From the NCBI RefSeq assembly GCF_000787855.1, contig NZ_BBPQ01000080.1, positions 1,958 to 38,369 of the forward strand: DNA of 36,412 nucleotides, read 5' to 3'. The notes under the pieces are model-generated. The model did not search any database and was not told where the DNA came from. It worked only from the letters and a program-made list of their open reading frames with translations. Below, piece after piece: positions 17,636 to 25,613 of this stretch. The position numbers were made by a program, and so were the translations under genes. This stretch comes from Streptacidiphilus anmyonensis. GTDB taxonomy: Bacteria; Actinomycetota; Actinomycetes; Streptomycetales; Streptomycetaceae. Position 1 is the first letter of the stretch, and each line of letters begins with the position of its first letter.

Positions 17636-17730
17636 ATCCCGTAGGACACTACCCGCACTGTCCAGTCCGGGCGCGCGCGACAGGCGCCAGGCGCGCGGCG
17701 CGGCTTCCGGGCGAGGCGCGGGGCCGTGCC

Positions 17731-18735
17731 CTAACGCCGTTCGGGCTTGGCGGAGCGGCCCATGAGCTCCTTGACCGCGGTCTGGGGCGACTTGCCGCCG
17801 TGGACGATGTCGACGACCGTCTGCGTGATGGGCATGTCGACGCCGTGGCGGCTGGCCAGGTCCAGGACGGAGACGCAGGACTTCACGCCCTCGGCGGTCT
17901 GTCGCATGGCCGCGGTCGCCTCGGCCAGGGACATCCCGCGGCCGAGGTTGATGCCGAAGGTGTGGTTGCGCGAGAGCGGCGAGGAGCAGGTGGCGACCAG
18001 GTCGCCCATGCCCGCCAGCCCCGCGAAGGTGTGGGCGTCGGCGCCCATCGCCAGGCCCAGCCTGGTGGTCTCCGCGAGGCCGCGGGTGATGAGCGAGGCC
18101 TTGGTGTTGTCGCCGAAGCCCATGCCGTCGACGATGCCGACGGCCAGACCGATGACGTTCTTCACCGCGCCGCCCAGCTCCGCGCCCACCACGTCGGTGA
18201 TGGTGTAGGGCCGGAAGTACCCGGTCAGGCACGCCGCCTGGAGGCGCCTGCCGACGGACTCGTCCGCGCACGCGACGACGCTCGCGGCCGGCTGCCGCCG
18301 CATGATCTCACCAGCGAGGTTGGGGCCGGAGACGACGGCGACCCGCTCGGCGGGCACCTCCGCGACCTCCTGGACGACCTCGCTCATCAGCTTGGCCGTG
18401 CCGAGCTCCACGCCCTTCATCAGGCTGACCAGGACGGTGTCCCGGGCCAGCACCGGCACCCAGGCGCGCAGTCCCTCGCGCAGCGTCTGCGAGGGGACCG
18501 TCAGGACGGTGAAGTCCGCGTCGGCCGCGGCCTTCGCGGGGTCCGTGGTCGCGGTGATGTTCGGCGGGAGTTCGATGCCGGGGTGGTAGTCCGGGTTGGT
18601 CCTGGTGCCGTTGATGGCGTCCACGAGCTCCTGCCGGCGACCCCACAGGGTCACGTCGCAACCCGCGTCGGCGAGGACCATGGCGAAGGCGGTGCCCCAG
18701 GAGCCGTAGCCGAAGACGGCGCAACGGGTGGTCAC
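17731..18735 (-). CDS. gpsA: Glycerol-3-phosphate dehydrogenase [NAD(P)+]
   Basis: Reduces dihydroxyacetone phosphate to sn-glycerol 3-phosphate for phospholipid synthesis. It has 334 residues. The Rossmann motif GYGSWGTA is at 9-16; the GAVKNVIGLAVGIVDGMGFG segment (near 190-210) carries the catalytic Lys, followed by DNTKASLITRGLAE. The GTG at 18735 overlaps the stop of plsC by four bases (GTGA), so the two are translationally coupled. The next gene makes D-Ala-D-Ala, so this small cluster supplies envelope precursors. Confidence 0.97.
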   Translation of the reverse strand: MTTRCAVFGYGSWGTAFAMVLADAGCDVTLWGRRQELVDAINGTRTNPDYHPGIELPPNITATTDPAKAAADADFTVLTVPSQTLREGLRAWVPVLARDTVLVSLMKGVELGTAKLMSEVVQEVAEVPAERVAVVSGPNLAGEIMRRQPAASVVACADESVGRRLQAACLTGYFRPYTITDVVGAELGGAVKNVIGLAVGIVDGMGFGDNTKASLITRGLAETTRLGLAMGADAHTFAGLAGMGDLVATCSSPLSRNHTFGINLGRGMSLAEATAAMRQTAEGVKSCVSVLDLASRHGVDMPITQTVVDIVHGGKSPQTAVKELMGRSAKPERR

Positions 18736-19571
18736 TCGGCGGGCTCCTTCTCGTTCTCCTTCTGCCCGTCAGAGCCGCCCCGGGAGCCGCTCTCAGCGGC
18801 GTCGTCGGTCCCGCCCCTGGTGGCCGCACGCGACTTGGCCATGTCGAAGCGCTCGGCCGGCGCCTTCTCCCCGCGCAACTCCTCCAGCAGGGCGGTGATG
18901 CCGTCCATGATGGCGTCCGTCGCCTCGCGCAGGACGGTCGAGGTGATCTCCTGGCCGCGCCAGCGGTCGAGGTCCACCGCCGGGCCCGCGACGACCTTGA
19001 CGGTCTTTCGGGGGAACGGCTTGAAGCGGCGGTTGCCCTTCCCGCCCTTCGCGTAGCGCGGCATGATCTCGTGCGCGCCCCACTGGGCCACCGGGATGAC
19101 GGGTGCTCCGGTCGTCAGCGCGACGCGGGCCGCGCCGGTCTTGCCGGTCATCGGCCACAGGTCCGGGTCGCGGGTGAGCGTTCCCTCGATGTAGAACGCG
19201 ACGCATTCGCCGGAGTCGACGGCGTCGATGGCGGCCCGGAAAGCCTGCGTCGCGTCGGTGGATCCGCGGTACACCGGGATCATTCGGGCCCCGTGGAGAA
19301 TCTGCTTGATCACCGGCAGCTTGAAGACGCCGGCCTTCGCCAGAAATCGTGCGGGACGTCCGGAGTCGTACTGGAAGTGCCCGTAGACCAGCGGATCCAA
19401 ATACGAGTTGTGGTTGATCGCGGTGAGGAATCCGCCCTCGGCCGGAATGTTCTCGTAACCGCTCCAGTCCCGCTTCGTCAGCACGAACAGCGGCGGCTTC
19501 GCGATCAGAGCCGCCAGGCGGTACCAGAAGCCGTATTTGCGGCGCGCCGCCCTGGTGCTGGAGCCGGGCAC
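18732..19571 (-). CDS. plsC: 1-acyl-sn-glycerol-3-phosphate acyltransferase family protein
   Basis: PlsC-type enzyme that acylates lysophosphatidic acid at the membrane. Acyltransferase block I is NHNSYLD (His54, Asp59 with the start used here), block II includes ARMIPVYRG, block III is IEGTLTRDP, and a Pro-containing VIPVAQWGAHE follows. I chose GTG at 19571, six bases after GGAGGA, over GTG at 19577, which is only one base from it. The C-terminal about 40 residues are a charged disordered tail (ending EKEPAE). There is an amphipathic N-terminus but no clear transmembrane helix. It is coupled to gpsA, which makes the glycerol-3-phosphate backbone. PlsC is a broad family, so the exact acceptor is inferred. 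Confidence 0.9.
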   Translation of the reverse strand: MPGSSTRAARRKYGFWYRLAALIAKPPLFVLTKRDWSGYENIPAEGGFLTAINHNSYLDPLVYGHFQYDSGRPARFLAKAGVFKLPVIKQILHGARMIPVYRGSTDATQAFRAAIDAVDSGECVAFYIEGTLTRDPDLWPMTGKTGAARVALTTGAPVIPVAQWGAHEIMPRYAKGGKGNRRFKPFPRKTVKVVAGPAVDLDRWRGQEITSTVLREATDAIMDGITALLEELRGEKAPAERFDMAKSRAATRGGTDDAAESGSRGGSDGQKENEKEPAE

Positions 19572-19712
19572 GAGCACTCCTCCTTTGCGCGCCGTCCCCT
19601 GCGGGGGCGACGGTGATTCTTAACGTTCAACCGCACAAGTGTCGCCCCTGCCTCGTGGCACTGTCGAGGCACCCCCGCCGGTCGGGGCCTCTTCCGTGCA
19701 GAATGGGCGCCG

Positions 19713-20540
19713 ATGACGACGCCGAACACGACCGTGGTGATCCCGCTGAAGCCGCCGGCCGAGGGCAAGTCCCGCCTCGCGCCCGCGGTCGGGTCGCTTC
19801 GGCCGCAGCTGGCCCTGGCCTTCGCCCTGGACACGGTCGCCGCGGTCCGGCAGTGCGAGGCGGTGGCCGGCCTCGTGGCCGTCTGCGACGACGAACACGC
19901 GGGCGCGGCCCTGGCCCTCGCCGGAGCCTCGGTCATACCCGACACGCCCGCGGCGGGCCTCAACGCGGCACTCGCCCACGGAGTCCAGTACGCGCGCACG
20001 GTGCTGGGCGCGGGGGCGGTCGCGGCGATGTCCGCGGATCTGCCGGCCCTGCGGCCGGTCGAACTGGCCCGCGCCCTCGCCGCGGCGGCGGCCCACCCCC
20101 GGGCGTTCCTGGCGGACACGCAGGGAGTCGGCACGACGCTGCTGACCGCTACCGCGGGGGTCGCGCTGCGGCCGGTCTTCGGCGGCGAGTCACGCGCGGC
20201 GCATGCCGCCTCCGGCGCGGTGGAGCTCCGTCTCGACGGCGTCGCGAGCGTGAGACGGGACGTGGACACGGGCGCGGATCTGCGCGTGGCGCTGGCCCTG
20301 GGCGCGGGACGCCACACGCTGACTACGCTTGGCCTCATGCAGGCGACCGCGTACACCTACTCCCCCGACAGTCGCAGCGGCCAGGTGCTGCTCGACGACG
20401 GCACCCCGCTGCCGTTCGACTCCGCGGCCTTCGACGCGGGCGGCCTGCGGCTGCTGCGACCGGGCCAGCGCGTCCGCATCGAAACCGAGGGCAACGGCGC
20501 GGACCGCCGCATCACGCTCATCACCCTGCAGACGTTCTAG
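19713..20540 (+). CDS. cofC: 2-phospho-L-lactate / PEP guanylyltransferase CofC, read in frame into a 67-residue small domain
   Basis: CofC (FbiD in mycobacteria) activates phospholactate or phosphoenolpyruvate with GTP for coenzyme F420 synthesis. Residues 1-208 are the enzyme: VVIPLKPPAEGKSRLAP (8-24) with the nucleotide-binding Lys residues, SADLPALRP near 110, VGTTLL near 143 and FGGESRAAHAA near 158. No stop separates it from residues 209-275, which look like the small protein that I recall as a separate gene after cofC in other Streptomyces. ATG at 19713 lacks a strong ribosome site; CAGAAT ends eight bases before it. The gene diverges from plsC. Confidence 0.88.
   Translation: MTTPNTTVVIPLKPPAEGKSRLAPAVGSLRPQLALAFALDTVAAVRQCEAVAGLVAVCDDEHAGAALALAGASVIPDTPAAGLNAALAHGVQYARTVLGAGAVAAMSADLPALRPVELARALAAAAAHPRAFLADTQGVGTTLLTATAGVALRPVFGGESRAAHAASGAVELRLDGVASVRRDVDTGADLRVALALGAGRHTLTTLGLMQATAYTYSPDSRSGQVLLDDGTPLPFDSAAFDAGGLRLLRPGQRVRIETEGNGADRRITLITLQTF
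20324..20329 (+). promoter_or_regulatory. Possible leaderless -10 box inside cofC
   Basis: TACGCT ends seven bases before the internal ATG at 20337, and no ribosome site precedes that ATG. This would produce a leaderless mRNA for the 67-residue protein alone. No -35 box is obvious. Confidence 0.4.
20337..20540 (+). CDS. Possible separate 67-residue small protein from an internal start in the cofC frame
   Basis: Starting at the internal ATG (Met209 of the long frame), the protein is MQATAYTYSPDSRSGQVLLD and onward, with DGTPLPFDSAAF, LRLLRPGQRVRIE and ends RITLITLQTF. The pattern of beta-strands with a GQVLLDDGTPLPF turn resembles cold-shock/OB-like small proteins, and I recall an independent gene of this kind beside cofC. 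It could be made both as a tail of CofC and alone from the TACGCT promoter. The true start cannot be decided from sequence. Confidence 0.5.
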   Translation: MQATAYTYSPDSRSGQVLLDDGTPLPFDSAAFDAGGLRLLRPGQRVRIETEGNGADRRITLITLQTF

Positions 20541-20548
20541 GCACACGT

Positions 20549-20729
20549 TGCACCGCTGAGGGGCGCGGGGCTGTGCCGAATCCGCGGCTCCGCCGCGCGG
20601 GCGCGAGCAACCACCCGCGTGGGGGGACGGCCCTGGGCGTTCGGAGTCCTACCTGCGTGGGACGGGGGCGCCTCCCGGCCGAAGGCTGGGGGATTGTCGC
20701 GCAGTTCCCCGCGCCCCTGAGGCGGTGCA
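20549..20729 (+). repeat. MITE-like intergenic repeat, copy A
   Basis: A 181-base element whose ends are imperfect inverted repeats of about 22 bases (left: TGCACCGC then AGGGGCGCGGGG; right: CCCCGCGCCCCT then GGCGGTGCA), with one bulge. Inside is the palindrome CGCGGCTCCGCCGCG. It fills most of the space between cofC and hupS and encodes nothing. The GGGGCGCGGGGAACTGCGCGAC type end is, from memory, one of the commonest intergenic repeats in Streptomyces. Copy B is at 7281-7417 in the opposite orientation. Confidence 0.65.
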
Positions 20730-20759
20730 CCTTCCGGCGTGCCTCGGCGGAACGTGCCG

Positions 20760-20799
20760 AGGGGCGCGGTGAACCGGGTGAGTGGTTCAGCGCGCCCCT
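20760..20799 (-). terminator. Hairpin terminator after hupS
   Basis: AGGGGCGCG (20760-20768) pairs with CGCGCCCCT (20791-20799); inside, GAACC (20771-20775) pairs with GGTTC (20784-20788). It lies about 30 bases past the hupS stop. Confidence 0.65.
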
Positions 20800-20828
20800 G
20801 CGGGAGGTGTGCTCGACGTGCTGCCGGG

Positions 20829-21530
20829 TTACTTCGCCGCGGCCTTCTTGGCGGTCGCCTTCTTGGCCGTGGTCTTCTTGGCCGCCGAGGTGGCCTTCGT
20901 CGCCGTCGTGGCCTTCTTCGCCGCGGGGCGGGAGGTGCTCGCGGTGACCGTCTTCTTCGCCGGGGCCTTGACCGCCGCCGTGGTCTTCTTGGCGGTGGTC
21001 TTCTTCGCCGTGGCGGTCTTGGCCGCCGTGGTCTTCTTGGCGGCGGCCTTCTTGACCGTGGCCGCGGCGGCCGTCGTCTTCTTGGCGGCGGCCTTCTTGA
21101 CCGTGGCGGTGGTCTTCTTCGCCGTGGCCTTCTTGGCCGCGGCCGCGGCCTTCTTCGCGGCCGGGGAGCCGGCCGGGGCCACCATGCCGGACTTGCCCGG
21201 GGTCAGCGAGCCCTTGGGGGCCTTGCGGACCGCCACGCCCGACTTCGGGAGCTTCTTCGAGCCGCTGACCAGGTCCTTGAAGCCCTGACCCGGGCGGAAA
21301 CGCGGAACCGCGGTCTTCTTGACCTTGACCCGGTCGCCGGTCTGCGGGTTCCGGGCGAACCGCGCGGCGCGGTCCACCTTCTCGAAAGTCCCGAAACCGG
21401 TCACCGACACGCGGTCGCCCGCGGTCACCGCACGCACGATGGTGTCGAGCACAGCATCAACTGCCTCTGCGGCGGCGCGACGGCCACCAAGCTGCTCGGC
21501 CACCGCTTCAACAAGCTGCGCCTTGTTCAC
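20829..21530 (-). CDS. hupS: HU-family nucleoid protein with long Lys/Ala tail (HupS type)
   Basis: Streptomyces-specific two-part HU protein that compacts the nucleoid, most needed in spores. The HU domain is residues 1-90, with KAQLVEAVAEQLGG at the start, GFGTFEKVDRAAR (46-58) and the DNA-binding arm ARNPQTGDRV (60-69 region). From about 95 to 233 there is a histone H1-like tail of repeated AAKK, TAKK and TVKK units. GTG at 21530 follows AAGGGGAAG. The tail's repeated codons make the region prone to slippage and assembly error. A good promoter is seen 50-80 bases upstream. Codons for Lys are nearly all AAG, matching the genome. Confidence 0.96.
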   Translation of the reverse strand: MNKAQLVEAVAEQLGGRRAAAEAVDAVLDTIVRAVTAGDRVSVTGFGTFEKVDRAARFARNPQTGDRVKVKKTAVPRFRPGQGFKDLVSGSKKLPKSGVAVRKAPKGSLTPGKSGMVAPAGSPAAKKAAAAAKKATAKKTTATVKKAAAKKTTAAAATVKKAAAKKTTAAKTATAKKTTAKKTTAAVKAPAKKTVTASTSRPAAKKATTATKATSAAKKTTAKKATAKKAAAK

Positions 21531-21581
21531 GTCTTCCCCTTCGGAAACGGTTGCCCGGAAGATTCTTTCTGGGCAATTCGC

Positions 21582-21610
21582 ACGTTAGGCATGTATATAC
21601 GCCATTTCAA
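21582..21610 (-). promoter_or_regulatory. Promoter of hupS
   Basis: On the minus strand TTGAAA (21610-21605), a 17-base spacer with the AT-rich palindrome GTATATAC, and TAACGT (21587-21582) make the best consensus-like promoter in the window. The leader would be about 45 bases. Confidence 0.65.
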
Positions 21611-21655
21611 TAACCAAACGGGCGCATCACCCTTGTGTCGCAATGGATTCGGGTT

Positions 21656-21934
21656 TCAGCCCGTCGTCCGACCGGTCGGCCCGGGGCCGTCCAGGTCCGC
21701 TACGAAACGCGCCAACCTCCGTGCTGCTTCCGGGAGATCGCGTTTCGCCGCCTCCGTCACCATGAGCAACGAACGGGTCAACGCGGCCCTCTCCGCGTCC
21801 GACACGTCCAGAGCACGCACACGGGCGTGTGCATCCTTGAGTCGTTGTGCGACCAGCCCGTAGAGCTCGACGTCCGCGGCCTCCTCGTTCAGCTCCGCGT
21901 CGTCGCCACCCGCGGGCGGGTCACTGGGACTCAT
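21656..21934 (-). CDS. Conserved hypothetical protein, 92 residues
   Basis: A small, mostly helical acidic protein (MSPSDPPAGGDDAELNEEAA, then LYGLVAQRLKDAHARVRALD and ERAALTRSLLMVTEAAKRDL) of unknown function. It has no signal or membrane segment. The frame extends to 22036, but that extension has no family support that I can recall. At ATG 21934 there is no ribosome site, and CACAAT ends six bases upstream, so a leaderless start is likely. It sits between leuD and hupS, separated from leuD by a strong terminator, as in other Streptomyces. Confidence 0.78.
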   Translation of the reverse strand: MSPSDPPAGGDDAELNEEAADVELYGLVAQRLKDAHARVRALDVSDAERAALTRSLLMVTEAAKRDLPEAARRLARFVADLDGPGPTGRTTG

Positions 21935-22016
21935 GCGGAGATTGTGCCACTCGTGGCCGGTTATCTCCTGCCTGCGCCCGGCGTTGACCTTACACACAGT
22001 CACGGGGAAGACAGCA

Positions 22017-22048
22017 GGCAGCCCCCCGGTGGACACCGGGGGGCTGCC
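22017..22048 (-). terminator. Terminator after leuCD
   Basis: A perfect 14-bp stem (22017-22030 with 22035-22048) with loop GGAC, starting 30 bases past the leuD stop. Stem arms contain CCCCCC/GGGGGG. Confidence 0.88.
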
Positions 22049-22078
22049 TTGGTGTGGCGAAAAAGCGCTGCTGGAGGC

Positions 22079-22675
22079 TCAGCCGACGGGCGTGGTGGTG
22101 GGCTTGAAGGCGGGTCGGGCGGCCTCGTAGGCGGCGATGTCGGCCTCCTGCGCGAGGGTGATCGAGATGTCGTCGAGGCCGTTCAGCAGACGCCAACGGA
22201 CGTTCTCGTCCAGCTCGAACGGGGCGTTGAGGCCCTCCGCGCGGACCTCGCGCGCCTCCAGGTCGACGGTCACCTCCGCCTGCGGGTCGGCCTCGACGAC
22301 CGCCCACAGCCGCTCCACGGTCTCCTGCGGCAGGATCACCGTCAGCAGGCCGTTCTTCAGGGAGTTGCCGCGGAAGATGTCCGCGAAGCGGGAGGAGATG
22401 ACGGCCTTGAAGCCGTAGTTCTGGAGCGCCCAGACGGCGTGCTCGCGCGAGGATCCGGTGCCGAACTCGGGGCCCGCGATCAGGACCGTCGCGCCCTGAC
22501 GCTCCGGGCGGTTGAGGACGAAGGACTCGTCCTTGCGCCACGCCTCGAACAGGCCGTCCTCGAAGCCGTTGCGGGTGACCTTCTTGAGCCAGTGGGCCGG
22601 GATGATCTGGTCGGTGTCGACGTTGCTGCGGCGCAGCGGGACGGCCCGGCCGGTGTGCGAAGTGAACTTCTCCAT
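22079..22675 (-). CDS. leuD: 3-isopropylmalate dehydratase small subunit
   Basis: Swivelling domain subunit that pairs with LeuC to isomerise 2- to 3-isopropylmalate in leucine synthesis. It has 198 residues, normal length. Motifs: [14 protein letters not shown] near 18-31, [17 protein letters not shown] near 70-85, and [17 protein letters not shown] near 98-114. It begins six bases after the leuC stop with ATG, so both subunits are made from one mRNA. A strong terminator follows. Confidence 0.98.
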   Translation of the reverse strand: MEKFTSHTGRAVPLRRSNVDTDQIIPAHWLKKVTRNGFEDGLFEAWRKDESFVLNRPERQGATVLIAGPEFGTGSSREHAVWALQNYGFKAVISSRFADIFRGNSLKNGLLTVILPQETVERLWAVVEADPQAEVTVDLEAREVRAEGLNAPFELDENVRWRLLNGLDDISITLAQEADIAAYEAARPAFKPTTTPVG

Positions 22676-22681
22676 GGCGGT

Positions 22682-24106
<1,425 letters not shown>

Positions 24107-24118
24107 CGCTGTCCCTCC

Positions 24119-24138
24119 GACCGGCGACGTCGCCGGTC
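24119..24138 (-). promoter_or_regulatory. Perfect palindrome next to the leuC ribosome site
   Basis: A 20-base exact palindrome (half-site GACCGGCGAC) lies immediately upstream of the leuC ribosome site in its leader. In RNA it can form a stem of eight pairs or so. It could affect translation of leuC or stop transcription. Confidence 0.45.
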
Positions 24139-24179
24139 AAGCCGTCGATTGCTATGGCGTGCTTTGGCAGAAGCTCCTG

Positions 24180-24212
24180 TCGGAGCCCCCAGGAAGCCCC
24201 TCGGAAGCCCCT
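24180..24212 (-). repeat. Three 11-base direct repeats in the leuC leader
   Basis: Units at 24180-24190, 24191-24201 and 24202-24212 share GGAAGCCCC/GGAGCCCCC (on the minus strand GGGGCTTCC-like). They lie between the promoter and the palindrome. No leucine-rich leader peptide is present here. Confidence 0.5.
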
Positions 24213-24246
24213 GTTCATCCAGAGTGACGCAGTTCCCAGAAGATTG

Positions 24247-24278
24247 AACTTGCGTCTCGCGATCCGAGACTGCAATAT
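24247..24278. promoter_or_regulatory. Divergent ndgR/leuC promoters inside a palindromic operator
   Basis: The palindrome spans 24250-24275: TTGCGTCTCG and CGAGACTGCAA around CGATC. On the plus strand TTGCGT (24250-24255), 17 bases, CAATAT (24273-24278) gives ndgR a leaderless start six bases later. On the minus strand TTGCAG (24275-24270), 17 bases, CAAGTT (24252-24247) serves leuC. NdgR-type IclR regulators are known to bind near leuCD. Confidence 0.7.
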
Positions 24279-24284
24279 CAGGGC

Positions 24285-24998
24285 ATGGACAACTCTAGTG
24301 GCGTCGGCGTTCTCGACAAGGCTGCTCTGGTGCTGAGCGCGCTAGAGGCAGGCCCCGCGACCCTGGCCGGGCTGGTCTCGGCCACCGGATTGGCGCGCCC
24401 CACCGCGCACCGGCTGGCGGTCGCCCTGGAGCACCACCGCCTGGTCACGCGTGACATGCAGGGCCGCTTCATCCTGGGGCCCCGCCTCTCCGAGCTCGCC
24501 GCCGCGGCGGGCGAGGACCGACTGCTGGCCACGGCCGGCCCGGTGCTCACCCACCTCCGCGACGTGACGGGCGAGAGCGCGCAGCTGTACCGGCGGCAGG
24601 GTGATCTCCGCATCTGTGTGGCCGCCGCCGAGCGGCTCTCCGGCCTGCGGGACACCGTCCCGGTGGGCTCCACCCTCCCCATGAAGGCCGGCTCCGCGGC
24701 CCAGGTCCTGCTGGCCTGGGAGGAGCCGGAGCGGCTGCACCGCGGCCTCCAGGGCGCGCGTTTCACCGCGACCGCGCTGTCCGGCGTGAGACGCCGCGGC
24801 TGGGCGCAGTCGATCGGCGAACGCGAGCCCGGAGTGGCGTCCGTCTCGGCGCCGGTGCGCGGGCCGTCCAACCGGGTCGTGGCGGCGGTCTCCGTCTCCG
24901 GCCCGATCGAGCGGCTCACCCGGCACCCCGGCCGGCTCCACGCCCAGGCCATCGTCGAGGCCGCCGCGCGCCTCACCGAGGCGCTGCGCCGCGCCTGA
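24285..24998 (+). CDS. ndgR: IclR-family regulator NdgR/AreB
   Basis: Regulator of branched-chain and other amino-acid genes in Streptomyces; NdgR activates or represses leuCD, metH and others according to nutrient state. It has 237 residues. The winged helix-turn-helix is at about 5-65 (VLDKAALVLSALEAGPATLA then LVSATGLARPTAHRLAVAL). The effector domain follows from about 80, with GLRDTVPVGSTLPMKAGSAA near 122-141 and RVVAAVSVSGPIERL near 205. Start MDNSSGVGVLDKAALVL. No Shine-Dalgarno: CAATAT ends six bases before ATG, suggesting a leaderless mRNA. Divergent from leuC; its own promoter is inside the shared palindrome, which suggests autoregulation. A 13-bp hairpin follows its stop. Confidence 0.95.
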   Translation: MDNSSGVGVLDKAALVLSALEAGPATLAGLVSATGLARPTAHRLAVALEHHRLVTRDMQGRFILGPRLSELAAAAGEDRLLATAGPVLTHLRDVTGESAQLYRRQGDLRICVAAAERLSGLRDTVPVGSTLPMKAGSAAQVLLAWEEPERLHRGLQGARFTATALSGVRRRGWAQSIGEREPGVASVSAPVRGPSNRVVAAVSVSGPIERLTRHPGRLHAQAIVEAAARLTEALRRA

Positions 24999-25010
24999 CC
25001 CCCCGTCAAC

Positions 25011-25038
25011 AGGGCGGACCGCCACGGCGGTCCGCCCT
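25011..25038 (+). terminator. Terminator of ndgR
   Basis: AGGGCGGACCGCC (25011-25023) pairs with GGCGGTCCGCCCT (25026-25038) and is followed by TT. It begins 12 bases after the ndgR stop. Confidence 0.85.
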
Positions 25039-25071
25039 TTCACGCGTGCACCGGAAAACGTCCCGGAAAAC

Positions 25072-25094
25072 AAAAAAAGACCCTTGCGGGTCTT
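25072..25094 (-). terminator. T-tailed terminator of the tRNA cluster, GCAA loop
   Basis: On the minus strand AAGACCC (25094-25088), loop GCAA, GGGTCTT (25083-25077) runs into seven T. It begins 14 bases after the last tRNA-Gln. The GCAA loop is the same as in the two inter-tRNA hairpins. Confidence 0.88.
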
Positions 25095-25108
25095 CGTACG
25101 TTTCGGAG

Positions 25109-25180
25109 CTGGGGTACCAGGACTCGAACCTAGACTAAATGAACCAGAATCACTCGTGCTGCCAATTACACCATACCCCA
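25109..25180 (-). tRNA. tRNA-Gln(CUG), second copy in transcription order
   Basis: Folds as a 72-base cloverleaf: acceptor TGGGGTA with TACCCCA, discriminator G, T-arm GGTTCGAGTCC, and anticodon CTG in loop TTCTGGT. It differs from the other Gln copy at two positions that pair (28-42 in the anticodon stem): C-G there becomes G-U here. Only four bases separate its 5' end from the 3' end of the preceding tRNA-Glu. Confidence 0.94.
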
Positions 25181-25184
25181 AAAG

Positions 25185-25257
25185 TACCCCCGACCGGATT
25201 CGAACCGGCGCTACTGCCGTGAGAGGGCAGCGTGCTAGGCCGCTACACAACGGGGGC
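25185..25257 (-). tRNA. tRNA-Glu(CUC), third copy
   Basis: A 73-base cloverleaf: acceptor GCCCCCG with CGGGGGT, discriminator A, anticodon CTC in CTCTCAC, stem CTGCC/GGCAG, T-loop TTCGAAT. Identical to the copies at 25278 and 25371. CCA is not encoded. Confidence 0.95.
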
Positions 25258-25277
25258 GTTGGCTCTTGCGAGCCGAG
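25258..25277 (-). other. Inter-tRNA hairpin 1 (GGCTC-GCAA-GAGCC)
   Basis: The 20-base spacer between tRNA-Glu copies folds into a 5-bp stem with a GCAA (GNRA) loop on the transcribed strand. Compared with spacer 2, two base pairs change together, so the stem is preserved. It may guide processing of the tRNA precursor. Confidence 0.6.
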
Positions 25278-25350
25278 TACCCCCGACCGGATTCGAACCG
25301 GCGCTACTGCCGTGAGAGGGCAGCGTGCTAGGCCGCTACACAACGGGGGC
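25278..25350 (-). tRNA. tRNA-Glu(CUC), second copy
   Basis: Identical to the other two Glu copies; unit length with spacer is exactly 93 bases, so the three arose by tandem duplication. Confidence 0.95.
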
Positions 25351-25370
25351 GTTGGTCCTTGCGGACCGAG
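25351..25370 (-). other. Inter-tRNA hairpin 2 (GGTCC-GCAA-GGACC)
   Basis: Same size, loop and flanks (CTC before, AAC after) as hairpin 1 but with C-G to T-A and T-A to C-G exchanges in the stem. Confidence 0.6.
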
Positions 25371-25443
25371 TACCCCCGACCGGATTCGAACCGGCGCTAC
25401 TGCCGTGAGAGGGCAGCGTGCTAGGCCGCTACACAACGGGGGC
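25371..25443 (-). tRNA. tRNA-Glu(CUC), first copy
   Basis: Identical to the other two Glu copies. A 22-base spacer without a GCAA hairpin separates it from the tRNA-Gln upstream. Confidence 0.95.
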
Positions 25444-25465
25444 GAGATCTGTATTTCATTGTGAG

Positions 25466-25537
25466 CTGGGGTACCAGGACTCGAACCTAGACTAACTGAA
25501 CCAGAATCAGTCGTGCTGCCAATTACACCATACCCCA
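25466..25537 (-). tRNA. tRNA-Gln(CUG), first gene of the array
   Basis: 72-base cloverleaf with the same arms as the other Gln copy, but a fully paired anticodon stem ACTGA/TCAGT around TTCTGGT. It is the promoter-proximal gene of the minus-strand array. Confidence 0.95.
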
Positions 25538-25613
25538 TCGCACTGTCCAGGTGATCTTGGCGAGAACCTCTCGGTCTCCCCCGTCCCTCCCGGGCGGCGC
25601 AACAAGAAGAACA

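Noticed and set aside
20829-21190. Repetitive DNA in hupS taken as a possible tandem-repeat element
   Set aside because: It encodes the normal Lys/Ala tail of the two-domain HU protein.
24107-24275. Leader peptide for leucine attenuation before leuC
   Set aside because: The reading frame starting MNRGFRGASW has no run of Leu codons and runs into leuC out of frame; no terminator/antiterminator pair seen.
25185-25443. Regular 73-base repeats with 20-base spacers, like an inverted CRISPR pattern
   Set aside because: Each repeat folds as tRNA-Glu with anticodon CUC, spacers are near-identical hairpins, and no cas genes are present.
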